DNA of 64,000 nucleotides from Formicarius rufipectus (taxonomy: Eukaryota > Chordata > Aves > Passeriformes > Formicariidae), in contig VXAU01004744.1 in NCBI GenBank assembly GCA_013399695.1, positions 1,053,191 through 1,117,190 of the forward strand, given 5' to 3'. The position numbers were made by a program, and so were the translations under genes. Positions within the stretch are counted from its first letter, which is position 1; every line of letters starts with the position of its first letter. A model generated the notes under the pieces. It searched no databases, was not told the origin of the DNA, and saw nothing but the letters and a program-made list of their open reading frames with translations. This document shows, one piece after another, positions 38,101-49,508 of this stretch.

Positions 38101-41100
38101 CCTTTGTGTTTTGTCTTTGCCAGCTATTTCTATTCCTCTTATGTTTCTTGTCCATTCTCTTGGCTGTTTCCCTGGCTGTGCTCCATCTCCTTAGGTTACC
38201 TCCAAAAAGAAAAAAAAAAAAAAAANGTGCCTCATGTCCTGAACTACGAAAGCAGTCGAACGTGTACCAGAATGTGGTTGGATTCACTGATGGGTTTTCT
38301 TTAAAATCACACTAAGTAGCAAATACTGGCTTGTAAGAGACTGTTGTGTGATCTGAGTAACACAGGGGAATTCAGTAATGCATTTCATATATCAGATGGT
38401 TCTGTTCTTAAAACTCCAAATTAAGAAAAACAATCAAACAGAACATAAAAAGAGCCTTAGTTCTTCTTTTTTAAATTTATACTTTGGACTCATTCTCTTA
38501 CTCTGAGCCCTTGCCTACTCTTGGTATTGTAGCTGTAAGGATTTACTTCTTCAGTTTTTACACAGACTCTTTTCTATTGCTAATTCCCTTCAACACCAAG
38601 TAAACTCATTGCTTTCTCTCCCTAAATCACCAGTACTGATTGAACACCAACTGGATGACTCCCTGTGGCAAGATTGATGCAGTATTGCTACCATACACAG
38701 TGTGAAAGTCTCCTTCTCTGATGATACTGCTGTGATTCAGATCATATGAAAAAATTGCCAGAAGTCACCAAAACTGGGGCTGCTCTTCTAACCCTGGAAT
38801 CAAGATAGTAAAATGAGACCTAGCTCAGGTACAATGTAGTATTAGTTAACACATTGCTGACTCAAGGCTGGCAAGTGTCACTGAAAATCAAAAAGCAGTG
38901 TCTACACTAGAAAGATGTAAATGTGGGATAATACATAGTTCATCTAGCTATGCTTTCCTGAGCCTTTAAAGAAAGAACCTTTGAATCTGAATTTCGTCTT
39001 TTCCAGGTAACTGTGCCAGCAATTGTATGCATGAAGGGAGATCAAGCACATAGGTTTTGTTTTAAAATATGTCTCCATATTTTAATAATCCATTACTAAT
39101 CTTCAGTTTGGTCACCAGGCCAAGAAAAAGCACTCTGTAAGTATTAAACCCTCATGTGTGACATTTACACACTGGAGTCCCTGCGCAGCTGACAGCTCCA
39201 CTTCAAGGCTCTGTACACTGAAAGGTGCTGAGTTGCTCTGCAGCCCTGAGCTGGTAAGACCTCAGTATTCCATTTTCTGAAACCTGAGACTTGTGCCATA
39301 ATCAAGTCCACTGTCAACAAAGCAGCTAGTCCTAAGCAATCACTTCATAGGCACACACCCTGCGAGGACAGCCTTAAGGACTTTCTAGAGGGAGTGTATG
39401 GTATTACTGAGTCAAAACAAATTTGAGTTCCTTGGTCTGTGGTTGCACAGCACAGTTATTTCAGTCAATAGATAGGAAAATATGATTTTCGGAATGAGAG
39501 TCGTACTGTATTAGTCTGGTAAATCCCAGTGTTATGATACAAAAGAAAAACAATGTTCTTGTTATTTCTGGAGGTTTAAGGAGATTGACATACCCTGGGA
39601 TACAATGGTACTTTTCAGCTAATAATGCTTCTAAAACTCATTGAAAGTGGTATTCAAATCCAAGAAAGATTACATTGTGTTCTGTGTGTATTAAACAATG
39701 TTCTGGGGCTACATTTAAGGAACAAGTTATTTTATTCTTAATTAACAACAAGGAAAAAAGTAAAAAAGATTAGGTTCAGAGCTGTATAATATTTGCTTGA
39801 GAGAACCAAATGAACAAGAATGAAGTGCTGAACAGAAAACAACATTCATCTCTGTTTTATGACAGTATTCGGATAGCTGCAGATTAGCAGGAGGTACAGT
39901 AGATAAAGTTAAATATCTAAGTAATTATATTTGTGCCACCATCAGAGATTAAATTAAAAATTATAAGCAGATTCTTAAAGGGGAAAACAGAGAAACAAGA
40001 GCTGGCATTAAAACAAAAGGATAGGGCTATCTACATGGGCTGCATTCTCAGTTGCACTGGTCTGCACAAGCATATGAGGTTCCAGTGTGTCATGTGGAGG
40101 ATACGAAGAGGAAAATTAGCAAGTCATTAAGGAAATAACTGGTGAGCAGTTCATGATATACTGCCAACATCAGCTTATTTGCATTGCTGAAGGCTGAAAC
40201 AGGATGCTAACTGCAGCCTACATGGAGGGAAAGGGATCCACACTAATTACTAATCCATTTATACCTGTAGGCTGCAGTGTTGCTCTGATATCATTGGTAG
40301 TGGAAATGGAGACAGAAAAAGGAGATAAAACAATATGGCTGCAATTGACAATTGAAGATAAAATAGAGTTATGATCCATTAAAATATAAGAAAGATTAAA
40401 AATAGCTGTAGATACTGCTTACAAATAGCCTTAGCAGGAGACTGAGCAATCTGTTCTAGAGGGCTCGCTTTAACTCCCTCATTTGGAAGTCATTATTTTG
40501 TGGTGGTTCTTTTGTTTTCTTTTTGAGATCAAAGCAAAACTGTTGCAACATTGTCTCAATCAGAAGAGAATATACAGAGCACATGTCAGCATACAGAAGG
40601 AGTTTTGGTAGGCAACATGCAAAGGCAGGTACTGGAATTGGAAAAACCAATGTGAAAATACCTTTGATTACTTTTTAAAACTGTAAATGCTTATCTCATG
40701 CAATAGCAAAGTAAAGAGCTTGACCTTTTTACTTGTAAGTGTTACCTTGTAAGTGCTACTGCAAGGTATCTAGAGGGGCTATAAAATTTGAATAAATTAT
40801 ATTTTTCTTCAGTGCCTGGTGCAATGTTTAAAACTTTGCTCCTGTTCTTGTCCTAGTACATCCTCCAGAAACTGTTTATTTTTATACAGCTTAGTTCCCC
40901 ACTGACTTAAAAAGATGTCCACTGTGCAGTCTGACACTGGCAGAGAAGGTGCATTAGGGGAGTATAACATTTACCAATTGCCTCTCTTCTGCAGACAGCT
41001 TATGAGTTCCTCCTCGACCTGGGAATTAATTAGGGCTGTTCCTCACATAAGGATATCTGTGACCTTTTGCTCAGTGAATACACTCGTGGGGGCATCTGGG

Positions 41101-42671
41101 CTGATCAATAATTAGTTAAGCACTTTAAAATGTTTTGTTCTGAAAGTCATTATATAAATAAATGTAGCATACCCTTCTTAATATATTTCACAATATTTGT
41201 TCTAGGACTTGATTTGTGGAAGATGCAGTGCATTCTCTCACAGGGTCAGATTCTTCAGCCTGTAAAAGCCAGTATCTGGACATGGATGAGGATTTGCTGG
41301 AAATATTATACACTTAGGAGAAAAATCGATTTAATAGAACTATTCCTGTGCCAACAAAGAATGAATTTCTCATGCTTGCTTTTTTGTATACTACTTGATT
41401 TTTAGTTCATGACGTTTTTTACTTTTTAAACAGTTTGTGTGTTGTATCCAGGATCTAGGACATCCCAAATTCTGCAACAACTTTACCAATGTTCTTTCGC
41501 TTAAAAGACAACTGATACTCAAGTAACATTTTGATCCCTTATTTCAGCATGCTACAGTCTGTTCTCTTCAGAATCCTTTGGTGATCTCTGTCCCTGATCC
41601 CTTCAGGGCTGTAAGTTTCCTGTGATTGTTTCACCATGTCAGCTGCCTTTTCTACAGCAGTCATACTTGCTATAGCATTTCTTTTCCTGGGGTTACCATA
41701 CTTCCACACCCATATAGCTGCTTCCCTTGTGTCCCATTGAATCCTTTCTATTAATTGTGTATTAGAATTTTAATGTTAAAGCCTGTTTCCTGATTTAAGT
41801 AAGTCTCAGCCATTTACAACTTATTTTTTCTGACACACATGTGCAAGTCTCCATTTTATATAGCCTTTAGGTCTGCCTGGACTTGTGTGAGGTACAATAG
41901 CTCCTCTCCTGTTTCTGTGAATGTTTCCTTACCAGTTTTGTTAGCAGTATCTCCATTATTCAAGCTCATCTGGCTTGTGGAGAGAGCAGAGGGATCCTCT
42001 CAATGAATGTCCCTGTACGATGCTGTGCTCACAGGCCAAAGGGAACTATAAAAAGACCTTGAATGTTTGAACCCAGCCAGATGCGTCTGTGAGTTAGCAG
42101 CACTATAGTCAAAAGTCTTTCTGGCTAGCATGGAGTCATATTTAAGAGAAAAAAAAATAATAAAAAATGTTATAAAATACCTATGGGAAACCAGTCTAAA
42201 TCACTTACAGGAGATTCTAGTTTTAGGCCACCAAGGAAAGAGAAGTGTGTCTAGTTCAGCTCTGGGGTTCATCGGCACAACTTTTATTCCCATAGAGCTG
42301 ATAATAAAAAAAGTTCACAGACTTGGCCTCACCTGCTGCCACATTGCTCTGTAATCCCCAGACTGGAGCAGGGAATGGCTGTGTGGCACCAGGCTATTTG
42401 AATTTTACACATGGTTTTACCACAGAGGTTCTACATGATTGGTGGCCTCCTGAGAATGTGTCTGTGGCAAAAGAAAAAAAGTGTACTGCCAAATAAAACA
42501 TAAATGTAATTATGTCCTGAGTTGGTACGAACAGCCTGAGAAAAACATGCAAAGCCTTCCGCCCTTGCAAATTTCTCTCATATACTTGGGGGATTTTCCC
42601 TATTGTTATGTTCACAAGTCAACACAGCAATAAGTTCCAGATTTCTTTTCTCATTAAATCCACTAAAGAAA
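32108..42671. other. Non-coding stretch, no gene recognised
   Basis: Mostly unique AT-rich DNA with short T/G runs (32630-32659), poly-A (about 33124-33139), and one undetermined base at 38226 after a poly-A run. A GC-richer patch at 36975-37215 has open frames on both strands (76 and 78 codons) and a small hairpin at 37101-37118, none recognised. A splice-bounded candidate exon at 36412-36497 is described in findings. A TATA-like 'aactataaaaag' lies near 42045-42056 without other support. Confidence 0.5.
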
Positions 42672-43168
42672 TTAACTCGGGGGAACATTAAGTGCTTTCT
42701 CCTTTCCTTGAGAAAACAGTGCCATGATGCTAAACAGAGCTGTGGCAGCTGTGTTTGCTTGCTGTGCCATCCCTGCTGTGTGCTGCTCTGGCCCAGGAGG
42801 CAGGCCAAGCTCCAGGTGGTTTCCCTCCAGGAAGGTCTGACATTCATGACAGTGGGATCTTCTCTTATGTATCATGAAAAATGTCAAGGGAATAACCAAA
42901 ACTGCACCAAGAGCATCTTCAAATTCTTCTACAGCCTCTTCCTCTAGGTTTCTGAAGTCACACAGGCACAGTACAGCTGCTTTGGACAAAGCTTCTCAGT
43001 TTGATGAACATCCTTGGTTGACCACTTTATGTCATTTTGAAGCACCCTGGTCTTATTTTCAAAAACTTCATAAGGTTCATCAGAGTACTTTAGACCATTT
43101 AATACCCTATCTTTAATTTTCTGCCACCATTGCGTATGAATAAACTTTCTATTTTGTATGCTTATCAC
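42672..43168 (-). other. Two overlapping minus-strand frames of protein-like composition, unrecognised
   Basis: Minus-strand frames 42944-43168 (74 codons, containing 'WWQKIKDRVLNGLKYSDEPY') and 42672-42989 (105 codons, containing 'LEEEAVEEFEDALGAVL') overlap in different frames. Reading from high to low coordinates, a shift inside 42944-42989 would give one charged, mixed-composition peptide of about 160 codons. I do not recognise the protein. Opposite-strand frames cover the same bases, so chance is possible. If real, it would be a frameshifted pseudogene or a retrocopy. Confidence 0.15.
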
Positions 43169-46142
43169 TTATAATTGGATATTGACAGGTACTTGCTTTA
43201 CCAATATGGTTGAACTCATATATCTATTTTTTTTTTTTCCCCAAATACACAGTGTAATTGTGGAAACTGCAAATGTAACTCATTGTGCTTCATCAGAGAG
43301 AGAACTTCACAGCTGAGCATTTCTGCACTTGCATAGAGAAGAAAGTTGTAAGTGTTGAAATTCTTTAGAGAAAATCCAGGTATGCAATCATTATTAAAGT
43401 GTCCAACAGTATCAATCTCTCTCTTTTAATTGCTGTTATTGAACGTAGTTTTCAAACTGCCTCTCAATGTCAAACCATTTTCCAGAGATATTGACAAATG
43501 GAAGTAATGTTATTTAAGGTCATAGCTTCTGTCAGAATGAATTCCATATGTGATTAGATCAGGATTCATTTTTGTTAAGGGAAGGATCTGATCCTGCAAG
43601 ACATGTACCAAGTATAGCCTTGTTTCAATGGGATTTTTTTGTTGGCTGAGTGACATGAAGTCTGGAACTTAAAGAGTTAATAATACACAATCTTAAAATG
43701 AACAGTATGCTCAGTAAGGGTTAAAGCATCCATTCCTGGTTTCTGACCTAGTGTTTTATTTCAACCTATAGAAACCATAGGTAACACTCAAAGTAAAGCA
43801 CATTAACAGGTTCCCCTAAAGAGGTCAAATTACACGATTACTTAAGAAAACCCCTGGGTACATGTGTGCACATAATGCAAAAAATCAATGCAAGAAAAGA
43901 CAGCAAACAAGACTAGAAAAAGCTATACTTTTTATTTTGCCTATGGATCTGTTGCACTTTGCAATGTTTAAGTGGGCTTATACAACATAAACATTTGGGA
44001 CATTTAACATATCAAGCTCATATAAAAATGACACGCAGATCGTTCACTTCTGAAGCTGCCTTGTGTTCAGTTATTGGAACACTCCATCCCTGTGGTTTCC
44101 GAAATATTATAAGTATATATTCCAGATTAAACTTTCTATTTTCCTCAAGGTAGTGTTGCTTTTCAGTCCTCAATAGCTTGGTTTTTACCTAAAGAATCAG
44201 GTCCTATCAGCAAAATCAAAGGCGATTACACAGCTCAGTAGTCATTTAGGATTTCTGCGGCTCAATTAAGTATGTATAGCATGCCACAGCCACTGAGACT
44301 CTGTTTATTCAGTGCAAGTGCTCTGTAATTTATTTAAAATAATCCATCTTTAACAAATAAAGAGGCCATTGACTGGCCATTGCTGCAGGCATCCATTTAA
44401 ATGCTCCTTCTTGATGGTCTGTTTTGCTGATTTAAGTTAAATACTTGACAAAAGTGATTCAGTTTTTGGGAAATAAGATTTGTATGCATAATATTTATTT
44501 TCTTTTACACCAGTAATCAGTTAGAACTTCTTTTTAACAGATTGACCATTAAAAATTATTAGCGCTATTCATTCTGATAGCAACAGGTTGCATGTACCAG
44601 ATCTGTGCGTGTGTATGTGTGTTTATAACTGCTCAGGAATTGTGACAGCTTTAGGTTACTTTGCTAATCATGTTAGGCCTATTACTGTATCCATTTATTG
44701 GAAATTATATTAGCTATGTCCAGTGCAAAACCTTTTTTCTATCCCAGTATGCAGCTTGCTTTTTTTTTTTTTGTTTTTGTTTTTGTTTTTTTCCTTTTTT
44801 CCATTTGACTCTTTCAGAAATGAGTAATTCATCTAAAAAACACCAGCAAGCTGTCATAAAGACTTGCCATTACTAGGGAATCTTCTCAGAGCATCAAAAG
44901 ATTGTAGTATAAGCTTCTGGTAAGTGCCATTACTTGTTGCGCTGGAACATGCCCAGCTCAGGAGAAGCTTTTTCTGTGTAACAAGAAACAGCCATTAAAA
45001 ACCACCTTGGGAATAGAGAAAAGTATAGTGCTAAATTTCCAGTGGAAAGGCAATAGAGAAGCCTATTGGTTAAAGGACTGCTTCTTAGGGTTAAGGATAA
45101 ATAAAACTCCGGTAGCCACAATGGCACCTCCTGTCCAGCAGCCACACAGTATAGCTGTGTCTTGTCCTCTTTTCAGACTTAAAAAAGAAAAACAACCCAC
45201 CAAGAACAACGTCAACCTTAGAGGAGGTGAAACTAAGATGTTTGTGTTATTGAATAATGTCTTTTTAATGGTAGTTAAACAGAATCATGGACAGCACTCA
45301 ATATATCTTTATGTAAGCATCTAAAGAGAGTATGTCACAAGTTCACAGGAGAATTTTAAAGTCCGTTTTGTTGCAGTAAGTTTATTCTCACATTATTTAT
45401 TCTTTTTGTTTTCCTACAGAAGCCTCATTAATAGTTCATTTGTATCTGTTTAGATGAGAAAAAAATTTCAAGGTATGCTGTTTGAAGAATAGCTAATTCT
45501 GTTTTAAATATGAAGATTTATTCCAGAGCCCTAGAGACTGCAACACATTTTTAGTTACTTAGGTTGTCATGTTTTCACAGGGAACTCTGCTGTACCTAAA
45601 GCTGAAGAATGCAGCTAGCTTCATTCCACATTTCAGCTACACAAGACAATCTAGCTAGTACCTGCTCATCTGGAAATAAGACATCACAACAGAGATTCTA
45701 TCTAGGATAAGACATTAATACACCTAGTAATTTGTCCTTAATTTTAATAATTAATTGCTAGCATAGCACTGGAGTCCGGGTAGAGCAGTGAAAACTACTT
45801 TATAGTTTTGGAGATGGTCTAAGTCAAACTTGAAAATCCTAAGGAGTTCTAATTTTTCTTTAGTTTGGGATTTTGTCTTTTAAATGTTAAATGTCTTCTA
45901 ACATGGTTTGCTGAACTTTTAATATTCAATCACTATCATGTGCTTATCTTGCACTTGAGGAAATGATCAAATTTTAAGATATTAATCAACCAGCATGGCA
46001 ACATTAAAAGCTATGGAAGCACTAGCTCCTCGGTTACGAGTCATGATTTTACTTTTGATTGCAACTATGTTGTTGCCATACACAAAAAACAGCCAGCGGG
46101 ATCTTAAAGTCACTAGGGTTAGATGGCAGAGGAAACAATCAC
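43169..46142. other. Non-coding stretch, no gene recognised
   Basis: Unique AT-rich DNA with a T/G tract (about 44759-44795). The 105-codon plus-strand frame at 45007-45324 has no recognisable domain. Confidence 0.5.
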
Positions 46143-46674
46143 ATATTTGGCCCTGGTAAGGCTGCACCTCGAATCCTGTGTTAAATGATGGACCTCTCAT
46201 GACAAGACAGACATTGAGGTGCTGAAGAGAGTACAAAGAAGGGCAATGGAGATGGTGAAGGGTCTGGAGCACAAGTCTTAGGAAGACTGGCTGAGGGAGC
46301 TGGGGTTTAGCCTGGCAAAAAAAGAGGCTCACTGGGAATCTTACTGGACTCTAGGACTACCTGAAAGGAGGTTGTGTCCAGGTGGGATTTGGTCTCTTAT
46401 TCCAGGTTACAAGTGGTAAAATGACAGGAAATGACCTCAAAGCTGTTCCAGGGGAGGATTAGATTGGATATTAAGAAAAATTTCTTCCTGGGAAGTGTTG
46501 TCAAGCAATAGAACAGGCTGCCCAGGGAAGCGTTTGGTTTACCACCCTTGGAGGTATTTAAAAGATGTGAAGATAGGGTGCTTAGGGACCTAGTTTAGCA
46601 GTGGATTTGGCAGTGCAGGGTTAACAGTTGGACCCAGGTCTTTTCCAACCTAAACTATTCTAGGATTCTGTGAA
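46143..46674 (+). mobile_element. CR1 LINE 3' fragment (copy 5)
   Basis: A 5'-truncated CR1 beginning in the C-terminal part of ORF2: 'gtaaggctgcacctcgaatc', then 'gaggtgctgaagagagtaca' and 'gctgagggagctggggttta', which translate to CR1-like 'EVLKRVQRRAMEMVKGLE' and 'LRELG' with in-frame stops. It continues through 'agattggatattaagaaaaa' and 'acaggctgcccagggaag', to 'cttttccaacctaaactatt' and an 'attctaggattctgtg' tail. The minus-strand 116-codon frame over 45982-46332 is an antisense shadow of this element plus flanking DNA. Confidence 0.94.
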
Positions 46675-49436
46675 ATACCTAAGAATGAAATCTCCATCTC
46701 ATCAGCAGACATAGAAACTATGCAACAAAAAACATGGAAGTGAGGGGTAGCCTGAAATCCTGTCTTACTGTAGCATGAAGGTGTCTTACTCAAGGCAGCC
46801 AATAGGTGTCTAGTCCTCCTTTTAGTGCCTCCTTTAAAAACAAGCAGGAGCAGACTTCTATATTTTGAAGAAAAAATGAGAATCATAATGGTGGCTAAGG
46901 TACTTGCATAAAAAGTGTTAGTCTGTGCCCAGTACAGTCCTCTGTCTTGGAGGGTACCAGCCTAAGTTTTCTATCTATTACCCAGGAGCTTGTCGTGGTT
47001 GGGAAGTGTAGGAGGATGGAATCTGAATTCTGATCAAGCTGAGGCAGGAAACAGCCATGCATCTTCTTCAGCTTGAAGGTTGTATAAGACAGACCCCCAC
47101 ACACTTTAGGAGCTTCCATCTTACTGGAATATTCATATCTCTCCAGGATTAGAATAAAGTAGAACCTTCAGATGCAATTTAGGATTTAGGTACTAAACTC
47201 CTGCTTCGTGTAAACTACTTTTTGATCTCAAAATTTACTGGCATGGAAGTGTTTCCTGCAGGGTTTAGCACCAGGAGAAACTGAGGTACCAGATACTCAG
47301 TTAATTGTCTAAGGTCACACAAGGCAATGGGGGAAACATGGAGGAGAAAAAAAGTGATCAAACTCCAAGACTCGTGTTCAGTGTGTGGGTTGATGTTGCT
47401 ATCCTGAATGAGAACTTTGTTTGAGTGATGAAATGTAGTACCCTGAGAAATGGTAAGGAGACTTTAAGAGCACAGATTTCTATTGTATTTCTAATTCAGA
47501 ATGTTGTTTTTTTGTTCTTAGTGGTGCCAGGGAGAACAGGGACCATAGAGCCACCCTACAGGTATATGGGGGGCAGAGAAACAAAAATGATGCTATAGAA
47601 GGTATTGGAAGACTTCCAAGTATTTTTTTTTTTATCATTATTACCATTTTTATGTTGTAGGGAACAGCCTTCCAGGCTTGGCTGGTTAGCCCTGGGTAGG
47701 GATTTTAGCAAGTTTTAGTCCAAATCCGTGTTTCAGTGAATGTGTGTGCATATGTGTGCAGGAAGCTTGCATGAGGTCCTGAATGTGCAGTTATTAAATC
47801 TGCTACTGCTCACGTTTGCCTGTTCCTGTCTCTTCTGTCAGTGCAGCAAGTCTTTTATTTAGTCATCTGACATTCAACTTCCAAACTTACTCATAATTTT
47901 AAACAGGAATTCATTGGATAGACTTTTTTTTTTTTTTAATAACAACTTGTAAAAATACCAAACTAAGTGATTAAAGGATATTCTAAACCTGATTTTTTTT
48001 TATATGAAAATATTATTTTTTTAATAACATCAATTAGAGTAAAAGGGCTGATTTAGAAAAAAAGTATTTCACTTGGGTTTGTGATACTTAGGAAAAAACC
48101 CCAAGAACGAATATTTCTGTGACACATTAAAAGAATTTAACAGAAAATATTATTGAGAGACCTTTTTCAGAAATCTGTCCAAACTGTTATTTGATAAAAT
48201 TTGTGTGTAGGCACATTAATTACTGAGATCTTTCAGAAAAAAAATTATGACTCTATACATAAATTGAATATTTTAATTCTCTGGATCTTACTTTCTTATT
48301 GATTTGAGATAAATTAGTTCCATCATAGAACCTGTACAAGTTTTCTGGTAGCAAACCATAATATGACATTTGAATTGTTTTGCAGAATGGCATTAACTAG
48401 AAGAACAGGTAGATTTTATGTTTTCAGTGACTTCTCACAAAGTGAGATAAAGACTTCTTTCATTAGTCATATTTTAGGAGCAAGAAACAATTGGAGAAAG
48501 TTTTACCCAAAATTTTGAGCTTTAGTTTATTGCTTTGATATTAATTTGACAGGCATTTTCATCAAAACATACTCTAGCCATTATATTTAAAATAGTCTCT
48601 TAAAATTATATTCATCTGCAAGCAGACTGTCAGCCCAAGAGCTGTGTAGAGATTATATTCCTAGACTAACTATGAAAAAAAAAAAGCTCACAATAACTCA
48701 GTACAAATTTCATGGTTCAGTGTTTGGTTTGGATTTGTTTGTTTATTTTTAAAATTTTGTCGTTGAAATAAGAAAGGAATAAACATTGTATAATTCCAGA
48801 AATGTGATGCAAATGCAATAGAGAATGAAAACCAAGGCTTCCTTGTTGGTGGGCTGGGCTGCTTTCCACCAGGGGTTCTTCTACTCTAGATGGGAGAGAC
48901 GGGTGGAGGATGCGAGGATGTAACTGACCTTGGGGTGAAGTGCAAGCTCTTCTTTGTCCATATTTTGTGGCATGAAAGCCCTTTCCATTTAGGACTCTGG
49001 TCTTACCAAGGGCCAGTTGCACCAGTCAGGCTTCTCATCTGGCAAGCAATGGCACCAGGGTTTCTGTCAGCACTGGATCTTGTTGATGTGAATAAAGCAC
49101 CATGCTCAGCACCTGCAGCGGATAAAGACAAACTCCTCCTCCTTCCAGCATCCTTCCAGGCAGCTTTGTGTAATACTGTGTGGCAAAGCAGTTGAGAACC
49201 AGTAACCTCAGGAGCTTAGTTCAATATTTAAAAATACTACGACTGAATTGCTACAGTCATTTGGAAGTTCTTGTGTGGACTCTCCATACAAAACACAGAA
49301 ATATAAGGAGTGTAGAAATCATCTTCCTATAATGATCTCTAAAGTACTTTTCTCTATAGCTGCCCACAAAGACCAGATTTAATATGAGAAAATATGTCCG
49401 CTTTTTTTTTCTTTTTTTTTTTTTTTTTTTTTTTTT
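46675..49436. other. Non-coding stretch, no gene recognised
   Basis: Unique DNA with several A/T runs. Overlapping opposite-strand frames of 101 codons each (48717-49022 minus, 48890-49195 plus) lie in a slightly GC-richer patch but have no recognisable domain. The patch ends in a long poly-T run that enters the second assembly gap. Confidence 0.5.
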
Positions 49437-49508
49437 NNNNNNNNNNNNNNNNNNNNNNNNNNNNNNNNNNNNNNNNNNNNNNNNNNNNNNNNNNNNNNNN
49501 NNNNNNNN
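49437..49508. other. Assembly gap (72 N) inside a poly-T run
   Basis: Undetermined bases flanked on both sides by T homopolymer (left from about 49402, right to 49514). The true tract length is unknown, and the gap probably marks a sequencing failure in the homopolymer. Confidence 0.99.

Noticed and set aside
42045..42056. TATA-like 'aactataaaaag'
   Set aside because: No start-like region, CpG enrichment or splice site in useful positions; such strings are common in AT-rich DNA.
45982..46332. 116-codon minus-strand frame
   Set aside because: Antisense of CR1 copy 5 plus flanking DNA.
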